Assembly (NCBI RefSeq): GCF_009806555.1
Contig: NZ_VUOK01000062.1
Location: 186,001-250,000 of the forward strand
Length of the DNA stretch: 64,000 bases
Reading direction: 5' to 3'
Origin: Methylobacterium sp. 2A
Lineage (GTDB): Bacteria; Pseudomonadota; Alphaproteobacteria; Rhizobiales; Beijerinckiaceae
Shown: positions 33,817 to 42,048 of the stretch, one piece after another
How the letters are laid out: every line of letters begins with the position of its first letter
How positions within the stretch are numbered: position 1 is the first letter of the stretch
The notes under the pieces: model-generated
What the model was told of the DNA's origin: nothing
The model's database searches: none
Seen by the model: only the letters and a program-made list of their open reading frames with translations
Position numbers and translations under genes: made by a program

Positions 33817-34701
33817 TTAGCCCTTCAGCACCTCGACCAGCGTCGAGCCGAGGCGCGCCGGCGACGGCGACACGCGGATGCCCGCGGCCTCCATCGCGGC
33901 GATCTTGTCCTCGGCGCCGCCCTTGCCGCCCGAGATGATCGCGCCGGCATGGCCCATGCGGCGGCCCGGAGGCGCCGTGCGGCCGGCGATGAAGCCGACC
34001 ATCGGCTTCTTGCGCCCGCGCTTGGCCTCGTCCTTGAGGAACTGGGCGGCCTCCTCCTCGGCCGAGCCGCCGATCTCGCCGATCATCACGATCGACTCGG
34101 TCTTCGGGTCGGCCAGGAACAGCTCCAGCACGTCGATGAACTCGGTGCCCTTCACCGGGTCGCCGCCGATGCCGACCGCCGTGGTCTGGCCGAGGCCGGC
34201 ATTGGAGGTCTGGAACACCGCCTCGTAGGTCAGCGTGCCCGAGCGGGACACGATGCCGACGGAGCCCGGCCGGAAGATGTTGGCCGGCATGATGCCGATC
34301 TTCGACTCGCCCGCCGTGACGATGCCGGGGCAGTTCGGCCCGACGAGGCGCGACTTCGAGCCCGTCAGCGCCCGCTTGACCCGCACCATGTCGAGCACCG
34401 GGATGCCCTCCGTGATGCAGACGATCAGCGGCACCTCGGCGGCGATCGCCTCGCAGATCGCGTCGGCGGCGCCGGGCGGCGGCACGTAGACCACCGAGGC
34501 CTCGGCGCCCGTGGCCTCGCGGGCCTCGGCCACCGTGTCGAAGACCGGCAGGCCGAGATGGGTCGAGCCGCCCTTACCGGGGCTCGTGCCGCCGACCATC
34601 TTGGTGCCGTACGCGATGGCCTGTTCGGAGTGGAAGGTCCCGTTCTTGCCGGTGAAACCCTGGCAGATGACCTTGGTGTTGGCGTCGATCATCACCGACA
34701 T
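33817..34701 (-). CDS. sucD: Succinyl-CoA synthetase subunit alpha
   Basis: 294 residues. The Rossmann CoA-binding domain holds QGFTGKNGTFHSEQAI, and the catalytic phospho-histidine lies in GRRMGHAGAIISGGKG. With SucC it converts succinyl-CoA to succinate with ADP or GDP phosphorylation. The ATG at 34701 begins only two bases after the sucC stop codon, giving tight coupling of the two subunits. Confidence 0.97.
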   Translation of the reverse strand: MSVMIDANTKVICQGFTGKNGTFHSEQAIAYGTKMVGGTSPGKGGSTHLGLPVFDTVAEAREATGAEASVVYVPPPGAADAICEAIAAEVPLIVCITEGIPVLDMVRVKRALTGSKSRLVGPNCPGIVTAGESKIGIMPANIFRPGSVGIVSRSGTLTYEAVFQTSNAGLGQTTAVGIGGDPVKGTEFIDVLELFLADPKTESIVMIGEIGGSAEEEAAQFLKDEAKRGRKKPMVGFIAGRTAPPGRRMGHAGAIISGGKGGAEDKIAAMEAAGIRVSPSPARLGSTLVEVLKG

Positions 34702-34703
34702 GA

Positions 34704-35900
34704 TCAGGCTCCCTTCACGGCGGCGACGATCTTCTGGGCGGCGTCGTCGAGGTCGTCCGCCGGGATGACGTTGAGGCCGGAATTGCGGATGATGGCCTTG
34801 CCCTGCTCGACATTGGTGCCTTCGAGGCGCACCACCAGCGGCACCTGCAGGCCCACCGCCTTCACGGCCGCGATCACGCCGTTGGCGATCACGTCGCACT
34901 TCATGATCCCGCCGAAGATGTTGACGAGGATCCCCTTCACGTTCGGGTCGGCGGTGATGATCTTGAACGCCGCCGTCACCTTCTCCTCGGAGGCGCCGCC
35001 GCCGACATCCAAAAAGTTCGCCGGCTCCTCGCCGTAGAGCTTGATGATATCGAGCGTCGCCATGGCGAGGCCGGCGCCGTTGACCATGCAGCCGATCGTG
35101 CCGTCGAGGGCGATATAGGCGAGGTCGTACTTCGACGCCTCGATCTCCTTGGCGTCCTCCTCGGTCTCGTCGCGCAGCGCCACGATGTCGGGGTGCCGGT
35201 AGAGGGCGTTCGAATCGAAGGCCATCTTGGCGTCGAGGCACTTGAGGTGCCCATCCGCGGTCAGGACCAGCGGGTTGATCTCCAGAAGGCTCATGTCCTT
35301 GGCCACGAAGGCCGCGTAGAGCTTTTCCGTGAGCGAGGCCGCTTCCTTGGCCTGATTGCCCGACAGGCCCAGCGCCTTGGCGACGGCGCGGCCATGGTGG
35401 GGCATCACGCCCGTGGCCGGATCGACCGCGATCGTGTGGATCTTCTCAGGGGTATCGTGGGCGACCGCCTCGATATCCATGCCGCCCTCGGTCGAGACCA
35501 CGAAGGCCACGCCGCCGGTGGTGCGATCGACCAGCATCGAGAGGTAGAATTCCTCGGCGATCTGGGCGCCTTCCTCGATGTAGAGGCGGTTGACCTGCTT
35601 GCCGGCCGGGCCGGTCTGGATCGTCACCAGCGTCTGGCCGAGCATCTCGCCGGCGAACTGCTTCACCTCGTCGATCGACTTGGTGACGCGCACGCCGCCC
35701 TTGGCGCCCTCGGGCGCACCCTTGAAGGTGCCCTTGCCGCGGCCGCCCGCGTGGATCTGGCTCTTCACGACCCAGACCGGGCCGCCGAGTTCCTTGGCGG
35801 CGGCCTCGGCCTCCGACGGGTTGAAGATCGCCACGCCGCGGGAGACGGGCAGGCCGAACTCCTTCAGCACGGCCTTGGCCTGGTATTCGTGGATGTTCAT
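34704..35900 (-). CDS. sucC: Succinyl-CoA synthetase subunit beta
   Basis: 398 residues, starting MNIHEYQAKAVLKEFGLPV, the standard ATP-grasp N-terminus of the beta subunit. The nucleotide-binding lysine and glycine loop are in WVVKSQIHAGGRGKGTFK; the C-terminal CoA-ligase domain includes FLDVGGGASEEKVT and GIMKCDVIANGV. It lies between mdh (114-bp gap holding an inverted repeat) and sucD. ATG preceded by AAGGAGG-like bases (TTAAGAGGCTCCG on the coding strand shows GAGG). Confidence 0.97.
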   Translation of the reverse strand: MNIHEYQAKAVLKEFGLPVSRGVAIFNPSEAEAAAKELGGPVWVVKSQIHAGGRGKGTFKGAPEGAKGGVRVTKSIDEVKQFAGEMLGQTLVTIQTGPAGKQVNRLYIEEGAQIAEEFYLSMLVDRTTGGVAFVVSTEGGMDIEAVAHDTPEKIHTIAVDPATGVMPHHGRAVAKALGLSGNQAKEAASLTEKLYAAFVAKDMSLLEINPLVLTADGHLKCLDAKMAFDSNALYRHPDIVALRDETEEDAKEIEASKYDLAYIALDGTIGCMVNGAGLAMATLDIIKLYGEEPANFLDVGGGASEEKVTAAFKIITADPNVKGILVNIFGGIMKCDVIANGVIAAVKAVGLQVPLVVRLEGTNVEQGKAIIRNSGLNVIPADDLDDAAQKIVAAVKGA

Positions 35901-35919
35901 CGGAGCCTCTTAAGGAGGA

Positions 35920-36007
35920 GCGAATAGGGAGCAGCGAATAGCGAATAGTCGATGTAGCGCGAGCGGACCGATTTGACCCTATTCGCTACTTCCTACTCCC
36001 TATTCGC
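35920..36007. repeat. Imperfect 29-bp inverted repeat between mdh and sucC
   Basis: The arm 35920-35948 (GCGAATAGGGAG...AGCGAATAG) pairs with 35979-36007 with 25 of 29 bases matching, including perfect 12-bp outer ends (GCGAATAGGGAG/CTCCCTATTCGC) and perfect 9-bp inner ends. The unit GCGAATAG itself is tandemly repeated. In the mdh-sucC transcript this would form a long stem-loop that may protect the upstream mdh message or be a dispersed repeat. Confidence 0.75.
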
Positions 36008-36014
36008 CTTGTTT

Positions 36015-36977
36015 CTACGCCAGCGAAGCGTCGACGCCCTTGCAGGCCTCGATCAGGCCCGTCACCGAGGCGACCGACTTGTCGAACATCGCCTTCTCGG
36101 CCGCGTCGAAGGTCACTTCGAGCACGCGCTCCACGCCGTTCGCGCCGATCACGATCGGCACGCCGATGAACATGCCGGTCACGCCGTACTGGCCGTCGAG
36201 ATAGGCGGCGCAGGGCAGGACCCGCTTCTTGTCGCGCAGGTAGCTCTCGGCCATGGCGATTGCGGAGGCGGCGGGCGCGTAGAAGGCCGAGCCGGTCTTG
36301 AGCAGGTTGACGATCTCGCCGCCGCCCTTGCGGGTGCGCTCGACCATGGCGTCGAGCTTCTCCTGGGTGGTCCAGCCGAGCTTGACGAGGTCGGTCAGCG
36401 GCACGCCCGCGACCGTGGAGTAGCGGGTCAGCGGCACCATGTCGTCGCCGTGGCCGCCGAGCACGAAGGCGGTGACGTCCTCCACCGAGACCTTGAACTC
36501 TTCCGCGAGGAAGTGGCGGAAGCGGGCGGAATCCAGCACGCCGGCCATGCCGACGATCTTGTTGGTCGGCAGCCCCGAGAACTTCTGCAGCGCCCAGACC
36601 ATCGCGTCGAGCGGGTTGGTGATGCAGATCACGAAGGCGTCCGGCGCGTAGGTCTTGATGCCCTCGCCCACCGCCTGCATGACCTTCAGGTTGATGCCGA
36701 TCAGGTCGTCGCGGCTCATGCCGGGCTTGCGCGGCACGCCGGCGGTGACGATCACCACGTCGGCGCCCTTGATGGCGGCATAATCGCTCGCACCCGCATA
36801 GGTCGCGTCGAAGCCCTCGACGGGAGCGGCCTCGGCGATGTCGAGCGCCTTGCCCTGCGGCACGCCGTCGACGATGTCGAACAGCACCACGTCCCCGAGA
36901 TCCTTGAGGCCGGCCAGGAGGGCCAGGGTGCCGCCGATCTGACCGGCACCGATGAGGGCAATCTTGTTGCGCGCCAT
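36015..36977 (-). CDS. mdh: Malate dehydrogenase
   Basis: 320-residue NAD-dependent malate dehydrogenase of the LDH-like group. GAGQIGG (8-14) binds NAD; VTAGVPRKPGMSRDDL holds a substrate arginine (the R of RKPG) and the mobile loop; VICITNPLDAMVWALQKFSG and the catalytic His in FVLGGHGDDMVPL follow. First gene of the TCA cluster. In methylotrophs that use the serine cycle, malate dehydrogenase serves both that cycle and the TCA cycle. Confidence 0.98.
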   Translation of the reverse strand: MARNKIALIGAGQIGGTLALLAGLKDLGDVVLFDIVDGVPQGKALDIAEAAPVEGFDATYAGASDYAAIKGADVVIVTAGVPRKPGMSRDDLIGINLKVMQAVGEGIKTYAPDAFVICITNPLDAMVWALQKFSGLPTNKIVGMAGVLDSARFRHFLAEEFKVSVEDVTAFVLGGHGDDMVPLTRYSTVAGVPLTDLVKLGWTTQEKLDAMVERTRKGGGEIVNLLKTGSAFYAPAASAIAMAESYLRDKKRVLPCAAYLDGQYGVTGMFIGVPIVIGANGVERVLEVTFDAAEKAMFDKSVASVTGLIEACKGVDASLA

Positions 36978-37375
36978 GTCGGATTCGTCTCCGCTGCGTG
37001 TCGAGTTCGATGCTGCGTCAGGCGAGGCCGGGGCTTTTCATCAGCCGGGAGAGGGACCGGATTCGCCGCTGTGAAATCTGCGCGGCTGTGTGGCCGAAAA
37101 GCACCGTCGCTTCAACCCGATGTGGGGCGTGCAGGCCCCTCATCCTCGGGGCCGCAGGGGCCGGATCGTCGGCGGCTCGCATCAGGAAACATCAACGCCG
37201 CGAAGGTTTTAGGTGCACTGCACCCAAGCTCTGGCGTGCCGTAAAGCTTGGATGACAGATCTGAAAAGCTGTCATTTCAGGTCCGCCCGCGCGGTGCCGC
37301 CGATTGCTCAGCCGCAAACGCGAAGGCCCGGACGCAAGGTCCGGGCCTCCAAAAGTGCATCGGCTTTGCAGCGGT
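36978..37375. other. Upstream region of the TCA cluster
   Basis: About 400 bp between mdh and the TetR gene, which read the same way. It must contain the promoter for the mdh-suc-lpd cluster, but no convincing -35/-10 pair was identified. The right part holds the terminator-like hairpin 37324-37348 that closes the TetR transcript. Confidence 0.6.
37324..37348 (-). terminator. Hairpin downstream of the TetR gene
   Basis: AGGCCCGGAC (37324-37333) and GTCCGGGCCT (37339-37348) form a perfect 10-bp stem with a 5-base loop, about 30 bp after the TetR stop. The U-tract after it on the minus strand is weak (TCGCGTTTGC), so termination strength is uncertain. Confidence 0.6.
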
Positions 37376-37963
37376 TCAGAGCACGCCGGAGCGCAGAACC
37401 CGCTGGATCGCGTGGATGACGGCGCCGAAGCGCGCCTCGATCAGATCACGCGGCACTTCGGCATCGTGCTGGATCGCCAGCGGATGCGTGAAGCGGTAAC
37501 TCGCGTCGAAGATGTAGGCGATCGCCCGTTCCCGGTCGCGGGCCGAGAAGATCCCGGAGGTAATTCCCTCCTCCACCACCCGCTCGACGAGGCTGCGCAG
37601 GCGCACGCGGTGCCGCCGGGCGATCGGCCGGGCCGCCACCGTGGCGTCGAGATGGACCGCGAACAGGTTCGGCTCGTCGACCAGCGCGTCGCGCTGAACG
37701 GTGGCCAGCGCGGTGAGCAGGCGCTCGATCTTGTCGTCGGCCGGATCGGGCGCGTCGGCGATGCCGGCGAGCCGGGCCTCGACCTCGCGCAGCCAGCGCC
37801 CCGCCACCGCGTCGAGGAGCGCGTCCTTCGAGGGGAAATAGCGGTAGACGTTGGCGTGGGTCATGCCCGCCTCGGCGGCGACGGCCACGACCGTCACGCG
37901 TTTGGGTCCGAGCCGGGAGAGATGCTCCGTGGCGATCCCGAGCAGCCGCACATCGGCTGCCAC
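37376..37963 (-). CDS. TetR family transcriptional regulator
   Basis: 195 residues. The N-terminal helix-turn-helix is VTVVAVAAEAGMTHANVYRYFPSKDALLDAV, the classical TetR pattern. The C-terminal ligand-binding part is helical and includes a double-arginine stretch (RPIARRHRVRLRSLVERVVEEG) seen in the C-terminal dimer region. The start is a GTG at 37963; the frame is open upstream but without a better start. It lies between the TCA cluster and gloB; the target operon is unknown. Confidence 0.88.
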   Translation of the reverse strand: MAADVRLLGIATEHLSRLGPKRVTVVAVAAEAGMTHANVYRYFPSKDALLDAVAGRWLREVEARLAGIADAPDPADDKIERLLTALATVQRDALVDEPNLFAVHLDATVAARPIARRHRVRLRSLVERVVEEGITSGIFSARDRERAIAYIFDASYRFTHPLAIQHDAEVPRDLIEARFGAVIHAIQRVLRSGVL

Positions 37964-38303
37964 GGGCGTGCGGGGCCGCGACCCGCCAGACGCATCGACC
38001 GCATCCCGGAGCGTACCGGCATCGGCGACCCCTGCGACGGAGAGCTTGGCTTTGGCGCTGAGCGCCTCCTCCTTGGACCCGTCGGATTCTGGCTTAAGGA
38101 AAGGAAGCGGAAGGCGGGAGGTGGACAGGTGGTAGGGCGAGACGGACCCCCATCATACCGGCTGAAGCGTCCCGGCGCTTCACGTTGACGTTACGGCTTC
38201 CCCCCGGGGAGCCCGGTTACCTGAGCGGATTAGGACCGCTTAAACACTCCTATGTGTCAGTTTGCCTTGAGAAGGCAACAAATTTTTCTCGTTATCACCT
38301 GCG
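37964..38303. other. Intergenic region upstream of the TetR gene
   Basis: 340 bp between the gloB stop and the TetR start, both read leftward. It should hold the TetR promoter and probably its operator. Between 38222 and 38287 three small perfect stems follow one another and end in T5 on the plus strand (listed separately). No protein-coding frame is supported. Confidence 0.55.
38222..38287 (+). ncRNA. Candidate small RNA or structured leader: three stems then a T-run
   Basis: Stem 1 is AGCGG/CCGCT (38224-38228, 38236-38240). Stem 2 is ACAC/GTGT (38244-38247, 38254-38257). Stem 3 is TTGCCTT-GAG-AAGGCAA (38262-38278), followed by CAAATTTTT. The third stem plus T-run looks like a rho-independent terminator on the plus strand, where no coding gene precedes it. 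Could equally be operator-type palindromes for TetR. Confidence 0.3.
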
Positions 38304-39080
38304 TCAGAAGCGGTTCTTCCACGCCCTTAGAGCGACGAAGACCGTTTCAGGATCGCTTCCTGGTGGCAAATCGACCGACTTTGCGAGGGTGGGCACTGCG
38401 CAACGCAGGAACGGGTTGGTGGCGCGCTCCGCGCCCAGAGACGAGGGTACGAGGAAGCGGCCCTGCGCCTTCGCGGCTTCCGCCTCGGCGAGGCGAGCCT
38501 TGAGGGCCGCGTTATCCGGTTCGGCCGCCAGGGCGAAGCGGGCGTTGGCGAGTACGTAGTCGTGGCCGCTGAAGACCTGCGCGGAATCGGGCAGCGCGTC
38601 GAAGCGCCGGAGCGACCGGTAGAGGGTCTCGGGCGGGCCTTCCAGCACCCGGCCGCAGCCGAGGGTGAACAGCGTGTCGCCGGCGCAGACGAGGCCGGCT
38701 TGCGCGAACCAGTAGGTGACGTGGTCGGCGCAGTGGCCCGGCGTCTCCCAGACCTCGGCACCGAGATCGCCGACCCGCACCGTGTCGCCCTCCCGGACCG
38801 TGACATCCACGAGCGGGACCGCGTCTCCGGCCTTGGCGGGCGCGACGACCCGGGCGCCGGTGGCCTGCTTGACCGCGGGGATGCCCTCGACATGGTCGCC
38901 GTGCCGGTGTGTGACGAGGATGTCGGTGAGCCGCCAGCCGGTCTCATCGAGAGCCCTCAGCACCGGATCGGCCTCCGGCACGTCGATCGCCGCACAGGCC
39001 CCGGTAGCGGGGTCGCGGATCAGGACGCCGATATTGTCGCTGCGGCACAGGAAGGTGCGGATCTCGGTCTCGGCGGCCAT
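38304..39080 (-). CDS. gloB: Hydroxyacylglutathione hydrolase (glyoxalase II)
   Basis: 258-residue MBL-fold enzyme that hydrolyses S-D-lactoylglutathione to D-lactate and glutathione, the second step of methylglyoxal detoxification. The binuclear metal site is THRHGDHVEG (His58, His60, Asp62, His63) with GHCADHVTYW, CAGDTLFTLGCGR and SGHDY. The C-terminal domain with NPFLR binds glutathione. The ATG at 39080 gives the usual length. It diverges from a methyltransferase gene, an arrangement that recurs in Rhizobiales. Confidence 0.95.
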   Translation of the reverse strand: MAAETEIRTFLCRSDNIGVLIRDPATGACAAIDVPEADPVLRALDETGWRLTDILVTHRHGDHVEGIPAVKQATGARVVAPAKAGDAVPLVDVTVREGDTVRVGDLGAEVWETPGHCADHVTYWFAQAGLVCAGDTLFTLGCGRVLEGPPETLYRSLRRFDALPDSAQVFSGHDYVLANARFALAAEPDNAALKARLAEAEAAKAQGRFLVPSSLGAERATNPFLRCAVPTLAKSVDLPPGSDPETVFVALRAWKNRF

Positions 39081-39259
39081 CGGGAAGATCTCCTCGGGGC
39101 GCAAACTCGGGTGCAAACGCTGTCGCCGTGAACAGGCGGTCCCGCAGCCGGGTTCCGTCCACGCGAGTCCCGTTACGCGAGTCCCGTTACGCTTGCCGCG
39201 GGCGGCGCGGGTCACCATTGAGTACGGCAACCGTTCCCGACTCGGCAGCTTGCCTCTCC

Positions 39260-39994
39260 ATGCGTCTCGACGTCAACGGCTTGCGGGCCTTCTACGCCAG
39301 CCCCCTGGGCCGCACGACGCATCGCGTGGTCGGCCGCTCGATCCACGAGTTCCTCGGCTCGGTCTCGGGCCTGCGCGTGCTCGGGATCGGTTACGCGATG
39401 CCGTATCTGAGCCCGATCCACTGCATCGCCGAGCGCACCCTCGCCTTCATGCCGACCAGCCAGGGGGTGGTGAACTGGCCGACGAGCGGGCGGTCCTGCA
39501 CGGCTTTGGCCGATCCCACCATGATGCCGCTGCCCGAATCCGCGGTCGATCGGATCATCCTCATCCACGCCCTCGAAGCCGTCGAGAGCCCCTCGGAACT
39601 CCTGCAGGAGGTGTGGCGGACCCTCACCCCCGGCGGGCGGATGATCCTGGTGGTGCCGAACCGGCGGGGCGTCTGGGCGCGACGGGAGGCGACCCCCTTC
39701 GGCCATGGCCAGCCCTACAGCCGCTCGCAGCTCGGGCGGCTGATGCGCGACACGCTGTTCTCGCCGGTGAACTGGACCGAGACGCTCTACATGCCGCCGG
39801 TGCGCTCCCGCCTGATGCTGCGCACCGGGCCGGCCTGGGAGTGGATCGGCACCGGCCTGTCCCTGCCCTTCGCGGGCCTGCACGTGGTCGACGCGACGAA
39901 GCAGCTCTACCGGCCGGTCACGGTGCGGCAGGTGCGGCGCGCCCGCCGCCTCGCCCCGGCGCGCGTTCTGGTGCCGGCGCCCGCTCCGGGCTGA
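39260..39994 (+). CDS. Methyltransferase-domain protein divergent from gloB
   Basis: 244 residues. The SAM-binding first strand is LRVLGIGYAMPYLSPI, followed by RIILIHALEAVESPSELLQE and LTPGGRMILVVPN, which fit motifs I, post-I and III of class I methyltransferases, although the usual GxGxG is reduced to GIGYA. ATG at 39260; longer upstream frames overlap the gloB promoter and are rejected. Substrate unknown; the conserved neighbourhood with gloB is its best clue. Confidence 0.85.
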   Translation: MRLDVNGLRAFYASPLGRTTHRVVGRSIHEFLGSVSGLRVLGIGYAMPYLSPIHCIAERTLAFMPTSQGVVNWPTSGRSCTALADPTMMPLPESAVDRIILIHALEAVESPSELLQEVWRTLTPGGRMILVVPNRRGVWARREATPFGHGQPYSRSQLGRLMRDTLFSPVNWTETLYMPPVRSRLMLRTGPAWEWIGTGLSLPFAGLHVVDATKQLYRPVTVRQVRRARRLAPARVLVPAPAPG

Positions 39995-40049
39995 GTGGGC
40001 ACCGCCGATCGGATCCCGGGAGACGAGACCGGGCTTCCAAAAGGCTCTG

Positions 40050-40293
40050 CCCCAGCCCTTTAAAGGTGTTTTCGGCCCTGTGGGATACGGACAGGACGCG
40101 CTCGCCTCCCCCGTGCGGGGAGGAGCTGGAGGTGGGGGTGGCTCAGGATTGAGCGCTGCGGTGCCGTCTGCACCACCCCCACCCCTGGCCCCTCCCGGCA
40201 AGCGGGAGGGGAAATACGCCGGCTCCATCAATTGGTTAGAAGGGCCATGGGTGTGATCCCGGCACCTAGCTCAAACACCTTAAAGGGCTGGGG
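40050..40293. repeat. 244-bp repeat with terminal inverted repeats like those of the IS4 element
   Basis: CCCCAGCCCTTTAAAGGTGTTT at 40050-40071 is answered by AAACACCTTAAAGGGCTGGGG at 40273-40293 (one base shorter). These are the same ends as the IS4 element at 22208-23706. The interior has no coding capacity but holds its own inverted pairs: GGAGGTGGGGGTGG against CCACCCCCACCCC, and CCCTCCCGGCAAGCGGGAGGG. It fits a MITE-like, non-autonomous element or a REP-type repeat. Confidence 0.65.
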
Positions 40294-40298
40294 CGAGA

Positions 40299-40363
40299 CC
40301 TTTCGCGGGTACTCAGGGCAGGGCCCTGAGATATCCCTGGGCTCTGCCCTGGACCCGCGAAAG
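40299..40363. repeat. Large hairpin-forming intergenic repeat, second copy
   Basis: The outer arms CCTTTCGCGGGT and ACCCGCGAAAGG pair perfectly over 12 bp; inside are CTCAGGGCAGGGCCCTGAG and CCTGGGCTCTGCCCTGG. The same modules, in a slightly different order, occur at 26172-26240. Confidence 0.75.
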
Positions 40364-40428
40364 GGCGCGCCCTTTCGAAACCATGACTTGCGTGACGGAC
40401 GGTCTGCGCCCGGCGAACGGACCCCGAC

Positions 40429-41001
40429 TCACCGGCCCATCCCAAAAAACTCGTCGTTCGGGCGCAGCTCCGCCACGCTGGCGATCCGGTTCGACAGGGC
40501 GAAGAGCGCGGTGATGGAGGCGATGTCCCAGATGTCGTCCGGGCTGAACCCGTGCGCTGCCAACGTCGCGTGATCCTCCGGCCCCACAGCCTGTGAGCGG
40601 GTCGCGACCTTGACGGCGAAATCCAGCATGGCGCGCTGGCGCGGGGTGATGTCCGCCTTGGCGTAGTTCACCGCGATCTGGTCGGCGATCCGCGGATCCT
40701 TGGCGCGGACCCGCAGGATCGCCCCGTGGGCGACGAGGCAGTACAGGCAATCGTTCGCCGCGCTGGTCGCCACCACGATCATCTCGCGCTCGGCCTTGGT
40801 CAGGCCGCCGGGCCGGTCCATCAGCGCGTCGTGATAGGCCATGAAGGCGCGGAACTCGTCCGGCCGATGCGCCAGCGCCAGGAAGACGTTGGGCACGAAG
40901 CCCGCCTTTTCCTGCACGAGGGCGATGCGGGCGCGCAGATCCTCCGGCATGTCGGAGAGATTCGGCACCGGGAAGCGGCTGATCGGGGCTTGCGCGCTCA
41001 T
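40429..41001 (-). CDS. Peroxidase-related AhpD-like (carboxymuconolactone decarboxylase family) protein
   Basis: 190 residues, all-helical AhpD-like fold. The redox motif is CLYCLVAHG (CxxC followed by His) in the segment EREMIVVATSAANDCLYCLVAHG; the length and the DLRARIALVQEKAGFVPNVF N-terminus fit the uncharacterised peroxidase-related subfamily. It probably reduces alkyl hydroperoxides or a related thiol substrate. ATG at 41001. It diverges from ruvC across about 100 bp. Confidence 0.9.
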   Translation of the reverse strand: MSAQAPISRFPVPNLSDMPEDLRARIALVQEKAGFVPNVFLALAHRPDEFRAFMAYHDALMDRPGGLTKAEREMIVVATSAANDCLYCLVAHGAILRVRAKDPRIADQIAVNYAKADITPRQRAMLDFAVKVATRSQAVGPEDHATLAAHGFSPDDIWDIASITALFALSNRIASVAELRPNDEFFGMGR

Positions 41002-41102
41002 GATCGTCCTCGCAGGCAACGCGCCTTGGTGAAACCAAGCGTTCACGATACGTACGGCAGCCTCGGGCCGTTCGTCGAGCTGTTCGCGACCTGTGGAGCA
41101 TC

Positions 41103-41726
41103 ATGACCAGCCCCGTCCGCATCCTCGGGATCGATCCCGGGCTCCGCCGCACCGGCTGGGGCCTCATCACCGCGCAGGGGACCAAGCTCACCTACGGCGA
41201 TTGCGGCGTCGTCACCTCGGACGGCGATCTCCCCCTGGCCCTGCGGCTGCGCGAGCTGTTCGAGGGGATCGGACGCATCGTCGAGAGCCAGCAGCCCGAC
41301 GAGGTCGCCGTGGAGGAGACCTTCGTCAACAAGGACGCGCAGGCGACGCTGAAGCTCGGCCATGCCCGCGCCATGGCGCTGGTGGTGCCGGCGCTCGCCG
41401 GGCTGCCGGTGTTCGAATACGCCGCCAATCTGATCAAGAAGACCGTGGCGGGCTCCGGCCACGCCGAGAAGGTGCAGATCCAGGCCATGGTGCGCTTCCT
41501 GCTGCCGAAGGCCGAGTTCCGCGTGGCCGACGCCGCCGACGCGCTCGCCATCGCGATCACCCATGCCAGCCACCGGGACGCGCATGCGCTGCGCAAGGCC
41601 CATCTGCCGGCGGGCAAGCGCCGCACGCTCACGGGCCAGGCGGCCGCGGGGCAGGGGCTCGAAGGGAAGGGCTTCTCCGCCGCCGCCGCCGCGCGCATCG
41701 AGGCGGCGCTGGCGAAACAGGGCTGA
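41103..41726 (+). CDS. ruvC: Crossover junction endodeoxyribonuclease RuvC
   Basis: 207-residue Holliday-junction resolvase. Catalytic acidic residues are visible in ILGIDPGLRRTGWG (Asp11), VAVEETFVNKDAQ (Glu) and DAADALAIAITHA (two Asp). It is longer than E. coli RuvC (173) because of a basic, Ala-rich C-terminal tail. In many bacteria ruvC precedes ruvA and ruvB; here it is followed instead by a tRNA gene on the other strand. Confidence 0.96.
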   Translation: MTSPVRILGIDPGLRRTGWGLITAQGTKLTYGDCGVVTSDGDLPLALRLRELFEGIGRIVESQQPDEVAVEETFVNKDAQATLKLGHARAMALVVPALAGLPVFEYAANLIKKTVAGSGHAEKVQIQAMVRFLLPKAEFRVADAADALAIAITHASHRDAHALRKAHLPAGKRRTLTGQAAAGQGLEGKGFSAAAAARIEAALAKQG

Positions 41727-41743
41727 CGGGATCGGGAAGGACT

Positions 41744-41827
41744 TGGTGGGGGAAGTAGGACTCGAACCTACGAAGCTTACGCAGCGGATTTACAGTCCGC
41801 CCCCTTTGCCGCTCGGGACATTCCCCC
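41744..41827 (-). tRNA. tRNA-Tyr (GTA anticodon)
   Basis: On the minus strand the sequence begins GGGGGAATGTCCCGAGCGGC and ends CTTCCCCCACCA, so the acceptor stem GGGGGAA/TTCCCCC pairs perfectly and CCA is encoded. The anticodon arm is GGCGGACTGTAAATCCGCT with anticodon GTA. A long variable arm (TGCGTAAGCT) and the T-loop GGTTCGAGTCC make it a class II tRNA, as expected for bacterial tRNA-Tyr. Length 84 nt. Confidence 0.97.
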
Positions 41828-42048
41828 AAGGCGAGCCTCTCGGCCCGCGGCGCCCTTATGGTGAGGGGTGGGCCGGGTGTCAACGCTTCTCGTGCGCCGA
41901 TCCGGCAGCGCGCTGTGCGGAGTCGCTTCGCGGGCACGCGGCCGGACCGCCCGCCCGGAAGAAAACGCGAACGTTCCGCGACGGAAGGGATTCACAAAGG
42001 AATCGCGATCGGCCACTTTGCGCCGATGTCGCCCTGCTTCGCCGGCCA

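Larger units (their letters stand above)
39995..40428. other. Repeat-filled intergenic region
   Basis: No gene. The region is built almost entirely of repeats: a 244-bp unit with IS4-like inverted ends (40050-40293) followed directly by a large hairpin repeat (40299-40363) and a GGGCGCGCCC palindrome. Such repeats separate the convergent methyltransferase and AhpD-like genes. Confidence 0.75.
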
